A stretch of DNA of 40,594 nucleotides, from positions 1 to 40,594 of the forward strand of contig JAFMEI010000003.1 in assembly GCA_017856815.1 (NCBI GenBank), given 5' to 3'. A model generated the notes under the pieces. That model saw only the letters and a program-made list of their open reading frames with translations, was not told where the DNA came from and did not search any database. A program made the position numbers and the translations under genes. The stretch's first letter is position 1. Each line of letters starts with the position of its first letter. Source of the DNA: Ilumatobacteraceae bacterium. Its GTDB lineage: Bacteria; Actinomycetota; Acidimicrobiia; Acidimicrobiales; Ilumatobacteraceae. Of the stretch, positions 1-7,243 are shown piece by piece.

Positions 1-1
1 G

Positions 2-727
2 GGACGCGCACACGCGCAGTACTCCTCCCTGATGCACGAAGCAGCTCATCGACTCTTGTTTTCCAATAAGCGTGTCAATGACCGAGTTGGGCGATGGCTA
101 CTTGGGTATCCGGTCTTCATCTCAACCGATGCATACCGCCGCGCGCATATGGCACATCACCGTGAAGAGTTTGGTGCTGAAGAACCGGATATCCCGCTGT
201 ACGCGGGATATCCGATTTCGCGTGAAAGTTTTCGTCGCAAAGTGATTCGCGATTTGACTGGACAAACAGGTTGGACCATGTTGCGAGGTCAACTGCGTGC
301 ACTGCGTTCGCCTGATGTACGTGCGCGTCGCACCATGCAAAAGATGATCGGTGTACAAATAATCCTGTTCGCTGCATCAATTGCAATCGGTGCACCACTT
401 GCCTATCTGCTTCTTTGGGTTCTGCCGTGGTTCACAATCTGGCGGCTGATAAATCGTCTGCGAGCAATTGCCGAACACGGTGGGCTCCGCGCGGACCCTG
501 ACCGGCGCAACACCACACACTCCATAAAGCAGCATTGGTTGGCTCGTTTTTACATGGTTCCGTACAACATCGGATTCCACATTGCCCACCACGTGGATGC
601 TGGAATCCCATATCGTTCGCTGCCGCGATACCACCGCGCTATGTGCGCAACAGGATTCGTGACCGGAGCCTACGAATACCCGTCGTACACGGCCTTCTGG
701 CGCGCTGCGAGGGCGGGAAAGGCTTGA
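2..727 (+). CDS. Fatty-acid desaturase family protein, 5' end outside window
   Basis: This is a membrane di-iron desaturase or hydroxylase, probably acting on an acyl chain. All three histidine boxes of the family are present: HEAAH immediately after the first in-window ATG (32), HMAHH near residue 40 from that ATG, and HIAHH near its residue 183. A hydrophobic stretch around nt 350-440 fits a transmembrane hairpin. The frame is open from base 2 to the ATG at 32, and the first His box would otherwise sit at the very N-terminus. Family members usually have about 100 more residues before it, so the gene is taken as truncated by the window edge. The substrate cannot be read from sequence. It ends 29 nt before the SUF operator palindrome, with no obvious terminator between. 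Confidence 0.85.
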   Translation, partial: GRAHAQYSSLMHEAAHRLLFSNKRVNDRVGRWLLGYPVFISTDAYRRAHMAHHREEFGAEEPDIPLYAGYPISRESFRRKVIRDLTGQTGWTMLRGQLRALRSPDVRARRTMQKMIGVQIILFAASIAIGAPLAYLLLWVLPWFTIWRLINRLRAIAEHGGLRADPDRRNTTHSIKQHWLARFYMVPYNIGFHIAHHVDAGIPYRSLPRYHRAMCATGFVTGAYEYPSYTAFWRAARAGKA

Positions 728-756
728 AACAGCTGGATTTAGTGGATGTTGGATTT

Positions 757-774
757 GCACTATCGGCATAGTGC
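757..774. promoter_or_regulatory. Palindromic operator candidate for the + strand suf operon
   Basis: A perfect 7+7 inverted repeat, GCACTAT-CGGC-ATAGTGC. Its 12-base core recurs in front of the divergently placed sufB operon at 8684-8699. It overlaps the position expected for the -35 element of the sufC promoter, so a bound protein should block transcription. The likely reader is an iron-sulfur or redox-sensing repressor of SufR/Rrf2 type. That identity is inferred only from what lies downstream. Confidence 0.65.
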
Positions 775-793
775 TATTTGGGTCACCCGAATC

Positions 794-799
794 TAGAAT
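794..799 (+). promoter_or_regulatory. -10 box of sufC, probably leaderless
   Basis: TAGAAT lies exactly 6 nt before the GTG start at 806, which places the transcription start at or next to the start codon. No Shine-Dalgarno sequence is present. The same spacing recurs before metG, the arabinosyltransferase-like gene, eno and the SDR gene. Confidence 0.6.
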
Positions 800-805
800 T
801 GATCC

Positions 806-1564
806 GTGCCTGAGTTGCTAAGCCTCGTTGACATCCACGCCAAACCCGCCAACCCCGATGCCGGTGGCGACGAGATTCTGCGTGGACTCAACCTCACCGT
901 GAACGTGGGTGAGGTCCACGCAATCATGGGCCCGAACGGCTGCGGAAAATCCACGCTCGCCTCCACTCTTTTGGCGTCACCCGAATATGAACTCACTTCG
1001 GGACGAATCGTCTACAAAGGCGAAGATGCCACCAAGTGGCCAACGGAAGAACGTGCGAAAAATGGCATGTTTCTCGCATTTCAGTATCCGCAAGAAATCG
1101 CTGGGGTGTCGGTCATTCAGTTTTTGCGCCAAGCCCTCTCGGCGCGCAAAGGAATCGATCTCTCGGTACTCGAACTCCGTCTTGCAGTAATGGACTGGAT
1201 GAAGCGTCTTGACATGGATTCGTCATTTGTGGATCGTTATCTCAACGAAGGTTTCTCAGGCGGCGAGAAAAAGCGTAATGAGATCATGCAGATGGCAATC
1301 CTCGAACCCGAGCTTGCGATTCTTGATGAAACCGATTCCGGGTTGGATATTGATGCACTTCGAGTGGTTGCCAAAGGTATCCGCGAGGTTCGTAAAGATC
1401 GCCCCGAGCTCGGCATCGTCATGATTACCCACTACCAGCGTCTTCTTGATGAAGTTCAGCCGGACTTCGTTCACATCATGGTGGATGGACGCATTGTTCA
1501 AAGTGGTGGCATGGAGTTAGTGGAAATTGTCGAACGATCCGGATACGACTCCTTCAGGGATTGA
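806..1564 (+). CDS. sufC: SufC, Fe-S assembly ATPase (copy 1)
   Basis: ABC-type ATPase that powers the SufBCD scaffold for iron-sulfur cluster assembly in the cytosol. Visible in its 252 residues are the Walker A motif GPNGCGKST at 42-50, the Q-loop Gln93, the signature FSGGE at 150-154 with the SufC-typical KKRNE after it, the Walker B ending LDETDSGLD around 173-181, and the switch His209. The GTG start is chosen because a -10 box lies 6 nt upstream and the N-terminus then matches the family. It leads a + strand operon with sufS and sufU. A second sufC (4799-5527) closes the facing operon. Its Walker B tail (ETDSGLD) is the more usual SufC form. Copy 1 has about ten more residues before the Walker A motif than copy 2. 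Confidence 0.95.
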   Translation: MPELLSLVDIHAKPANPDAGGDEILRGLNLTVNVGEVHAIMGPNGCGKSTLASTLLASPEYELTSGRIVYKGEDATKWPTEERAKNGMFLAFQYPQEIAGVSVIQFLRQALSARKGIDLSVLELRLAVMDWMKRLDMDSSFVDRYLNEGFSGGEKKRNEIMQMAILEPELAILDETDSGLDIDALRVVAKGIREVRKDRPELGIVMITHYQRLLDEVQPDFVHIMVDGRIVQSGGMELVEIVERSGYDSFRD

Positions 1565-1568
1565 TGTC

Positions 1569-2801
1569 ATGACCTTTGATTCCTCAGTTGTCCGCCGTGA
1601 TTTTCCGGTACTTCAGCGCGTGATCAATGGAAAGCCACTCGTCTACCTTGACTCCGCTAACACCTCACAAAAACCAGACTCCGTAATCACGGCAATTGAT
1701 CACTTTCTTCGCAATTCCTACGGCCCAATTAATCGCAGTGCGTACTTGCTGGCTTCAGAAGCAACTGACGCTTACGAAGGGGCGCGAGCAAAGGTGCGGA
1801 AGTTCATCAACGCACCCCAGGTGCACGAGATCGTCTTCACAAAAAATGCCACAGAGGCGCTGAACCTCATTGCACGATCGTGGGGTGCGGCCAATCTTGG
1901 ATCCGGTGATGCAGTCGTTCTCACACACATGGAGCACCACGCCAACATCGTGCCGTGGCAGATGCTGGCTGCTGAAAAAGGATTTGAAATCCGCTGGATT
2001 CCATTGACCCCCGATGGCCAACTAGATCTGAGTGATCTCAATACCTTGCTTGATGGAGCAAAGGCCATTTCATTCACCGCGATGTCGAATGTCCTTGGCA
2101 CCATCACGCCGGTTGAGCAGATAGTGAGTGCAGCACATCGTGCGGGAGCGATCGCAATCGTTGATGCCTGCCAGTCGGTGCCACATATGCCTACTGATGT
2201 TCAAGCGTGGGATGCCGATTTTGTTGCCTTCTCATCGCACAAAATGTGTGGCCCATCTGGCATTGGCGTGCTCTGGGGGCGGGAGTCATTGCTTGACGCA
2301 ATGCCACCGTTTCTTGGTGGCGGCAACATGATTGCCGACGTAAAGCTTGAGGGATTCAAGTGTGCAGAACTACCAGCGAAGTTCGAAGCTGGCACCCCAC
2401 CAATCGTGGAGGCCGTAGGCCTTGGGGCGGCGGTTGACTATCTAACCTCGCTTGGCATGGAATCCGTTCGTGCCCATGAAGTTGAGATCACCGCATACGC
2501 AATGCGCTCGCTCAAGGACCGTTACGGGGAGCGCATCACTATTCATGGGCCCACAAGCCCAGCGTGTCGTGGGGCCACTCTGAGCATCGCGTTGGAGGGT
2601 GTCCACCCACATGACGTGAGCCAAATTCTCGACCAAGAAAACATCTGTGTACGTGCCGGACACCACTGCGCCAAGCCACTGATGCGTATCCTCGGAGTAA
2701 CCGCAACTGCGCGGGCAAGCTTCTATTTGTACAACACTGAATCGGACGCCGACATTCTCACCGACACACTTGTTGGTGCATTCGATCTCTTTGGAATGTG
2801 A
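1569..2801 (+). CDS. sufS: SufS, cysteine desulfurase
   Basis: PLP enzyme that takes sulfur from cysteine as a persulfide for cluster assembly. It is a group II NifS/SufS-like class V aminotransferase of 410 residues. The PLP lysine is Lys225 in the SSHKMCGPSG motif. His120-His124 in THMEHHAN contact the cofactor, and the persulfide-forming Cys367 is in RAGHHCAKP. The ATG at 1569 is preferred over a TTG at 1527: the TTG would overlap sufC by 38 nt, while the ATG gives the standard N-terminus (RRDFPVL about 9 residues in). It sits 4 nt after sufC and 6 nt before sufU, its expected sulfur acceptor, so all three are probably one transcript. Confidence 0.95.
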   Translation: MTFDSSVVRRDFPVLQRVINGKPLVYLDSANTSQKPDSVITAIDHFLRNSYGPINRSAYLLASEATDAYEGARAKVRKFINAPQVHEIVFTKNATEALNLIARSWGAANLGSGDAVVLTHMEHHANIVPWQMLAAEKGFEIRWIPLTPDGQLDLSDLNTLLDGAKAISFTAMSNVLGTITPVEQIVSAAHRAGAIAIVDACQSVPHMPTDVQAWDADFVAFSSHKMCGPSGIGVLWGRESLLDAMPPFLGGGNMIADVKLEGFKCAELPAKFEAGTPPIVEAVGLGAAVDYLTSLGMESVRAHEVEITAYAMRSLKDRYGERITIHGPTSPACRGATLSIALEGVHPHDVSQILDQENICVRAGHHCAKPLMRILGVTATARASFYLYNTESDADILTDTLVGAFDLFGM

Positions 2802-2807
2802 GTTGAA

Positions 2808-3263
2808 ATGCCAGGACTAGAAGACCTCTACCGCGAGATCATCCTCGATCACTACCGCACACCGCGTAACCGTGGTGAACTCCCGCCTCCGGCACGCATG
2901 GCAGAGGGGCACAACCCGCTTTGTGGGGATGAGATTCATGTGTATCTCGATGTCCAAGGTGACACCATCGTTGATGTGAAGATTTCCGGGCAGGGATGTT
3001 CAATCAGCCAGAGCTCGGCATCCATGATGTCAGCAGCAGTAAAGGGCAAAGACATCAATGATGTGTTGGCGTTGGTCAAGCGCTTCAAACAAATGATGTC
3101 GATTGAGGAAGAGAACGCCGACACCACAGGTGAGATTGACACTTCAATAAAGCTCGGAGATCTCGAGGCGTTGCAGGGTGTGGTCAAGTTTCCGGTGCGC
3201 ATTAAGTGCGCAACGCTTGCTTGGAACACGCTTGTGCAAGCACTTGAATCGCCGGAGCGCTGA
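2808..3263 (+). CDS. sufU: SufU, zinc-dependent sulfur transfer protein
   Basis: Accepts persulfide sulfur from SufS and passes it to the SufBCD scaffold. The 151 residues follow the IscU/NifU-N fold with the SufU zinc set Cys39, Asp41, Cys64 and Cys134, in the motifs NPLCGDE, GQGCSISQSS and RIKCATLAW. The insert between the second and third cysteines (about residues 80-118) is the SufU-type insertion that separates it from IscU. The family is the normal partner of SufS in Gram-positive bacteria. It follows sufS by 6 nt and precedes the DUF2889 gene by 1 nt, which points to translational coupling. No SufE gene is seen in the window. Confidence 0.95.
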   Translation: MPGLEDLYREIILDHYRTPRNRGELPPPARMAEGHNPLCGDEIHVYLDVQGDTIVDVKISGQGCSISQSSASMMSAAVKGKDINDVLALVKRFKQMMSIEEENADTTGEIDTSIKLGDLEALQGVVKFPVRIKCATLAWNTLVQALESPER

Positions 3264-3264
3264 G

Positions 3265-3954
3265 ATGTCTGAGTTGCACGAGCTCTCAACACTTCAAGAT
3301 CCAATTCATCCAGATGGCGAAGAATCTTGGGACCTTCTGCACACCAGGAATTACGTGGTTAAGTCATACGTGACCCCCGATAACAATTTCGTTTTCCGCG
3401 GCGCGGTCGCTGATGACAAACCGGGAGAGTTGTACCTGCTTGAAGATCCCGAAGGTATGCGGTTACACCACATGGTTGTAGACCTTTTTGTGAACCGTTC
3501 CACTTTGGAGATTTCCGATGTCAAAGTCACTTTTCGTGCATACCCAGGGGTTGGGTGCCCTGCAATTGCCGAAAAATACAAAGAGCTCATTGGCACCAAC
3601 TTGAGTCGAGGTTTCAGCAAGAAAGTGCGTGAGACCTTCGGGGGCCCAAACGGTTGCTCTCACACCACCGCATTGCTATTGGCAATGGCGCCTGTAAGTG
3701 TGCAAACGATGTTCTCCGGCCGGTATTACGACCTGCGCAATGCATCCGATGAAGATCGTGCACAAGTTGCGGGCGTAGGTAGACAGAATCTTGCGCGCCT
3801 AAATGCCAACACATGTCACGTCTGGGCCGAAGGTGGTGAAGTGCTGGCTGGTGCTCGGGAAGGGGTACCTGTAGCAGCTCCGCTTCCTGTGCAACTCCGC
3901 TGTAAATCATTGGGCATAGACCCAAGCGCGTGGATCAAACGGGTGGCAGAATAG
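3265..3954 (+). CDS. DUF2889 family protein in the suf operon
   Basis: The 229 residues match my memory of DUF2889, a family without an assigned function. The recognisable core runs from PEGMRLHHMVVDLFVN (about residues 63-78) through the Cys-Pro of PGVGCPAIA and ends in GGPNGCSHTTALLLAM, which has a His-Thr pair next to a Cys. No signal peptide or membrane segment is seen. The ATG at 3265 lies 1 nt after the sufU stop with CGGAG in front. A longer reading from 3178 would lie inside sufU and is rejected. Its place between sufU and an L,D-transpeptidase gene, on a SUF transcript, suggests but does not prove a link to cluster assembly or delivery. The conserved Cys and His residues would suit a metal or sulfur ligand. 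Confidence 0.75.
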   Translation: MSELHELSTLQDPIHPDGEESWDLLHTRNYVVKSYVTPDNNFVFRGAVADDKPGELYLLEDPEGMRLHHMVVDLFVNRSTLEISDVKVTFRAYPGVGCPAIAEKYKELIGTNLSRGFSKKVRETFGGPNGCSHTTALLLAMAPVSVQTMFSGRYYDLRNASDEDRAQVAGVGRQNLARLNANTCHVWAEGGEVLAGAREGVPVAAPLPVQLRCKSLGIDPSAWIKRVAE

Positions 3955-3961
3955 CAACACG

Positions 3962-4795
3962 ATGAAACTCCCCCGTTTGAGTCAGTTGGCAATGGCGTCA
4001 GTGCTGTTGGTGGCACCTTTCGCCCATGCCGCTCAAGCAGCATCGCCCGAATCACTACCGACTTATCGGAACTTACGTGCTGTGCGCAACATGGACATCG
4101 TTCGAACTCTCGATCGCAAAAGTCTTTTCATCTCTGCTGACCCCGTTGACACTGCGGTCAAGTATCAACTCAATTACAACGGCAAAAAGATTTACGAAGG
4201 ACGCAAGCCGCAATACACGGACACAAATCGCGCACTGGGCGTAGGCACTCACGTCTACTCAATGGTCGCAATCAACGCCTCAGGCGAGCGGACCACCCCC
4301 AATGTTGCTGCCTACACTGTGGATCCGTTTCCGACCATATTGCCCCCAATATCCGATTCAGTTGTTGGTGCAGTTCGAGTAGATCTTTCCGAACAGTTGG
4401 TCTACGTATTTGATGACCGAGCAATCTTTCCGCGATTGCTTGCCACTATTCAGATGTCGTCAGGCACTGGCTCAAAAGGCAGGCCCGGCAGCACGCCAAC
4501 TGGCACCTTCAATGTGTGGTCCGGCGATCGCGGGCGTAGCGAACGCGCACGATTCAGTTCCACTGAGTGCATGGACCACATGGTGCGCTTCACCATCGGC
4601 TTTGGCGGAGGCAACATTGGATTCCACTCGATTCCGTATCGCTGTGGATCAAGCCCAAAGCAATATCTGAGCAATGCAAGTGAGTATCTCGGTATCGCGC
4701 CTTCGTCACATGGATGCATTCGTCTTAATGACTATGCAGCTGCCTGGCTGTTTAGGAATATCGCCGAAGGCGCACGCGTAAGCGTTATTGATTGA
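3962..4795 (+). CDS. Exported L,D-transpeptidase (YkuD domain)
   Basis: Probably cross-links peptidoglycan (3-3 links) outside the membrane. The N-terminus is a signal peptide: a basic start, a hydrophobic run at about residues 8-20 and an Ala-rich cleavage region ending AHAAQAA. Residues about 35-125 look like a beta-rich accessory domain. The YkuD domain follows at about 135-277, with His222 in the IGFHSIP stretch and the catalytic motif SSHGCIRLND containing His250, Cys252 and Arg254. It lies 7 nt after the DUF2889 gene, so it is likely the last gene of the + strand suf transcript, an odd partner for it. Its stop codon is only 3 bp from the stop of the convergent sufC copy 2. Confidence 0.88.
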   Translation: MKLPRLSQLAMASVLLVAPFAHAAQAASPESLPTYRNLRAVRNMDIVRTLDRKSLFISADPVDTAVKYQLNYNGKKIYEGRKPQYTDTNRALGVGTHVYSMVAINASGERTTPNVAAYTVDPFPTILPPISDSVVGAVRVDLSEQLVYVFDDRAIFPRLLATIQMSSGTGSKGRPGSTPTGTFNVWSGDRGRSERARFSSTECMDHMVRFTIGFGGGNIGFHSIPYRCGSSPKQYLSNASEYLGIAPSSHGCIRLNDYAAAWLFRNIAEGARVSVID

Positions 4796-4798
4796 GCG

Positions 4799-5527
4799 TT
4801 ACCCGCTGAACGCGGCGTAACCGTCTGCTTCAAGACGATCTGCCAGTTCTGGGCCACCGCTTTCAACAATGCGGCCCTTAACCAAGATGTGCACAAAGTC
4901 TGGTTTCAGATCTTCGAGAAGCCGCGCGTAGTGGGTAACCACAATGGCCCCGAGGGAGTCCTCATTCGTTGCATCTTCAACGCGACGAGCACAGTCTCGA
5001 AGTGCGTCAACATCAAGGCCTGAGTCAAGCTCGTCGAGAATCGCAAACTTCGGCTTCAATAGCGCTAGTTGCATGGTCTCATTGCGCTTCTTCTCACCAC
5101 CCGAGAGATCTACGTTGACAGCGCGTTGGACCAAACGCGGATCAAAGTTGATGCGTTCTGCTTCGGCCACCACTGCACCAGCGAGTTCAGTTGTTGAGCG
5201 ACCACGCGCACGCCAAGCCTGTTCAATGAGCTCATCAACGTGCACACCAGGCACTTCGGTTGGGTATTGCATAACGAGATGGAGTCCAGCCACCGCGCGT
5301 TGCCAGGTTGGCATCGCAAGAAGATCGACACCGTCCAACTCGACCGAACCAGACGTGACCTCATACCCGCGTTTACCCATTAGCACGGCAGAAAAAGTTG
5401 ACTTACCCGCACCATTCGGGCCCATGATCGCATGGACTTCCCCCGAGCGAACCGTGAGGTTCATGCCCGTGAGAATTTCCTTACCTGCAACTGTTGCGCG
5501 CAGATTTCGAATTTCAAGCACACTCAC
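4799..5527 (-). CDS. sufC: SufC, Fe-S assembly ATPase (copy 2)
   Basis: Second SufC ATPase, 242 residues, last gene of the sufB operon. Walker A GPNGAGKST is at 36-44, Gln87 in the Q-loop, LSGGE at 141-145 followed by KKRNE, Walker B around 162-170 with Asp165-Glu166, and the switch His199. It begins at a GTG that overlaps the Rieske stop codon by 4 nt (GTGA), so translation should be coupled. Because it is co-transcribed with sufB and sufD, it is the natural ATPase of the SufBCD complex. Copy 1 is clearly a paralogue and not a recent duplicate: the Walker A, Walker B and N-terminal residues all differ. Whether the copies are interchangeable cannot be told from sequence. Confidence 0.95.
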   Translation of the reverse strand: MSVLEIRNLRATVAGKEILTGMNLTVRSGEVHAIMGPNGAGKSTFSAVLMGKRGYEVTSGSVELDGVDLLAMPTWQRAVAGLHLVMQYPTEVPGVHVDELIEQAWRARGRSTTELAGAVVAEAERINFDPRLVQRAVNVDLSGGEKKRNETMQLALLKPKFAILDELDSGLDVDALRDCARRVEDATNEDSLGAIVVTHYARLLEDLKPDFVHILVKGRIVESGGPELADRLEADGYAAFSG

Positions 5528-5841
5528 GATTCGACCTCCACAACAACTTCCCCATTGACAACCCTGGCCACAAATACCCGAACGGGCTGAGTGGCAGGAA
5601 GCGAATTGGGTACTCCAGTACGGAGATCAAAGGCACTTCCATGACGCGGACACTCAAGCGCGCATTCATCGTCCCAAACCGTGCCATCCGATAGTGAAAC
5701 ATTTGCGTGTGAACACACATCGCCAATTGCGTAAACCGCATCATCAATACGCACAATCGCCACGGCCACGTCTCCGACAAGAGCTTTGCGTGCTTCCCCA
5801 TGCTTCCAGTCTTCGAAACGACCGACAACAACGCTGCTCAT
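5524..5841 (-). CDS. Rieske-type [2Fe-2S] ferredoxin
   Basis: Small soluble electron carrier of 105 residues. Both Rieske ligand pairs are present: Cys43-x-His45 in DVCSHANVSL and Cys64-x2-His67 in ECPRHGSAFDL. This is the pattern of bacterial dioxygenase-type ferredoxins and NirD-like proteins. There is no membrane anchor. It overlaps sufD by 4 nt (ATGA) and sufC by 4 nt (GTGA), so its output is tied to the SUF scaffold genes. Such ferredoxins are known in suf operons of actinobacteria, where they may supply electrons for cluster assembly. That role is inferred from context. Confidence 0.93.
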   Translation of the reverse strand: MSSVVVGRFEDWKHGEARKALVGDVAVAIVRIDDAVYAIGDVCSHANVSLSDGTVWDDECALECPRHGSAFDLRTGVPNSLPATQPVRVFVARVVNGEVVVEVES

Positions 5842-6899
5842 TCGCTACCCACCGTTTCGCTTGCGGCCAGCTTTGCCACCACACGGTCATACAGCTCGGC
5901 TGCGAGAACTTTATTCGGCAGTCGTTCGAGCACTTCGTTGAAAAAACCGAGAACCACTAGTCGTTCAGCGGTTGCTGGCTCGATACCACGGCTCTCAAGA
6001 TAAAAGCGTTGATCGTCATCAATTGGACCCACTGTGCTCGCATGGCTGCACTTAACTTCATTGGTCTCAATGTCGAGATTTGGAACGCTCTCGGCCCACG
6101 CACCTTCAGAAAGTGTGAGGTTGCGATTGGTTTGATAGGCCTCGGAACCCCGTGCATGCGGATGGATCTTGATCAAGCCGGTGTACACACTCTTTGACTT
6201 GCCAGCAACTGCCCCTTTAAACAAAAGGTCACTGTGGGTGCGTGGCGCTACATGCTCTTGGGTCGTGCGGAAGTCATGCATTTGCGTTCCGTCGGCAAAA
6301 TACAGAGCGACTTGCTGAGCTGAAGCACCTTGACCCACGAGGCGGCACTCGGTGCGCACTCGGGCATAGTCACCTCCCAAGGCAACAACAGAGAGATTTA
6401 GATTCGAATCTCTCTCTCCTTCGGCTTCTTGATGGGCGATCATCCAGGTTGTTGCACTGAGTTCATTAACCGCAAGGTATGAAACCCGTGCCGCTTGTGC
6501 AGCACGCACATCGAGCACTGGAATGACCAGCGCCTTGACACCATCTGCGGAGACAAATCTCTCAACTACAGATACCTCAGAATTTTCTCCAGCTTCAATA
6601 ACCACACGCGGGCAATAAAGTGCACCGCTGGCATCAAAGCGATGGATGATCTCAACTACACCACCAGCATGAGACTTGGGCACCCGAATTACGATCGCCT
6701 CTGAATTTTCAAGGTTTGTCTGAGTGAACACATCCTCGTGTTTGAGAACACTTGCTTCAGATGACTGCACCAGAATCGCTGGATCGCCAACCACCTGAGT
6801 TGTACAGCGCTGAGGTGAAAAAGCACCGAGATCGAGGTCGTCGATTCGGCTGTAGCGCCAAATCTCTTCCTCAGTTGTGGGCAATGCGAGCGTGGTCAT
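5838..6899 (-). CDS. sufD: SufD, Fe-S scaffold subunit
   Basis: Partner of SufB in the SufBC2D scaffold. The 353-residue protein carries the C-terminal SufBD beta-helix domain. The diagnostic stretch EVKCSHASTVGPIDDDQRFY holds Cys284 and His286, which correspond to the conserved Cys and the functionally important His (His360 in E. coli SufD). It then runs into the family ending with SRGIEPATAERLVVLGFF. Its start overlaps the stop of the small Cys protein gene by 4 nt, and its stop overlaps the Rieske start by 4 nt. Confidence 0.94.
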   Translation of the reverse strand: MTTLALPTTEEEIWRYSRIDDLDLGAFSPQRCTTQVVGDPAILVQSSEASVLKHEDVFTQTNLENSEAIVIRVPKSHAGGVVEIIHRFDASGALYCPRVVIEAGENSEVSVVERFVSADGVKALVIPVLDVRAAQAARVSYLAVNELSATTWMIAHQEAEGERDSNLNLSVVALGGDYARVRTECRLVGQGASAQQVALYFADGTQMHDFRTTQEHVAPRTHSDLLFKGAVAGKSKSVYTGLIKIHPHARGSEAYQTNRNLTLSEGAWAESVPNLDIETNEVKCSHASTVGPIDDDQRFYLESRGIEPATAERLVVLGFFNEVLERLPNKVLAAELYDRVVAKLAASETVGSE

Positions 6900-7243
6900 G
6901 GCCCCTGCTTTCTTTTACCGAATGGCCAACGGCGCTTCTTGGCTTCGGGCTGTTTCCATTCTTCGAGCACCGAAGCCCCGATTGAATTGATGATGTCTTC
7001 GGCTTCATCCAAAATCGCAGCGGCACTTCCATCGTCGAGGCCTGGTGGTTCTTCTGGAGTCTTTGGCGTGACAAGGGAACCGTAGGTCCAGTTAGCGTCA
7101 ACCAAGCGGCGCTCGAAACCTGAACAGGGTTCGGGGCAGCGCCAAGGTGCCTCCGGTGCGAGGTCGAGATTGCACTTGCGAACGGTTTCACCATTGGCAT
7201 AAGTGCGGCTCTCGAAGTTCTTGCACTCCACTCGCATTGGCAT
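6896..7243 (-). CDS. Small four-cysteine protein between sufB and sufD
   Basis: I do not recognise a named family for this protein. With the ATG at 7243 it has 115 residues. The N-terminal 45 hold four cysteines (7, 24, 36 and 40) in a C-x16-C-x11-C-x3-C pattern, a layout that could bind zinc or a cluster. Residues about 57-71 are Pro- and acid-rich, 72-95 look helical, and the C-terminus is very basic (KKRRW...GKRK). No signal peptide or membrane segment is visible. The start codon shares one base with the sufB stop (TGATG). A start at 7288 would run 45 nt into sufB and is not needed. It is coupled to sufD by a 4-nt overlap, so it should be made with the scaffold. A role as an assembly accessory is plausible but only inferred. 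Confidence 0.8.
   Translation of the reverse strand: MPMRVECKNFESRTYANGETVRKCNLDLAPEAPWRCPEPCSGFERRLVDANWTYGSLVTPKTPEEPPGLDDGSAAAILDEAEDIINSIGASVLEEWKQPEAKKRRWPFGKRKQGP

Noticed and set aside
1527-1568. TTG start for SufS overlapping sufC
   Set aside because: TTG with no ribosome binding site; the ATG at 1569 gives the conserved N-terminus and normal spacing.
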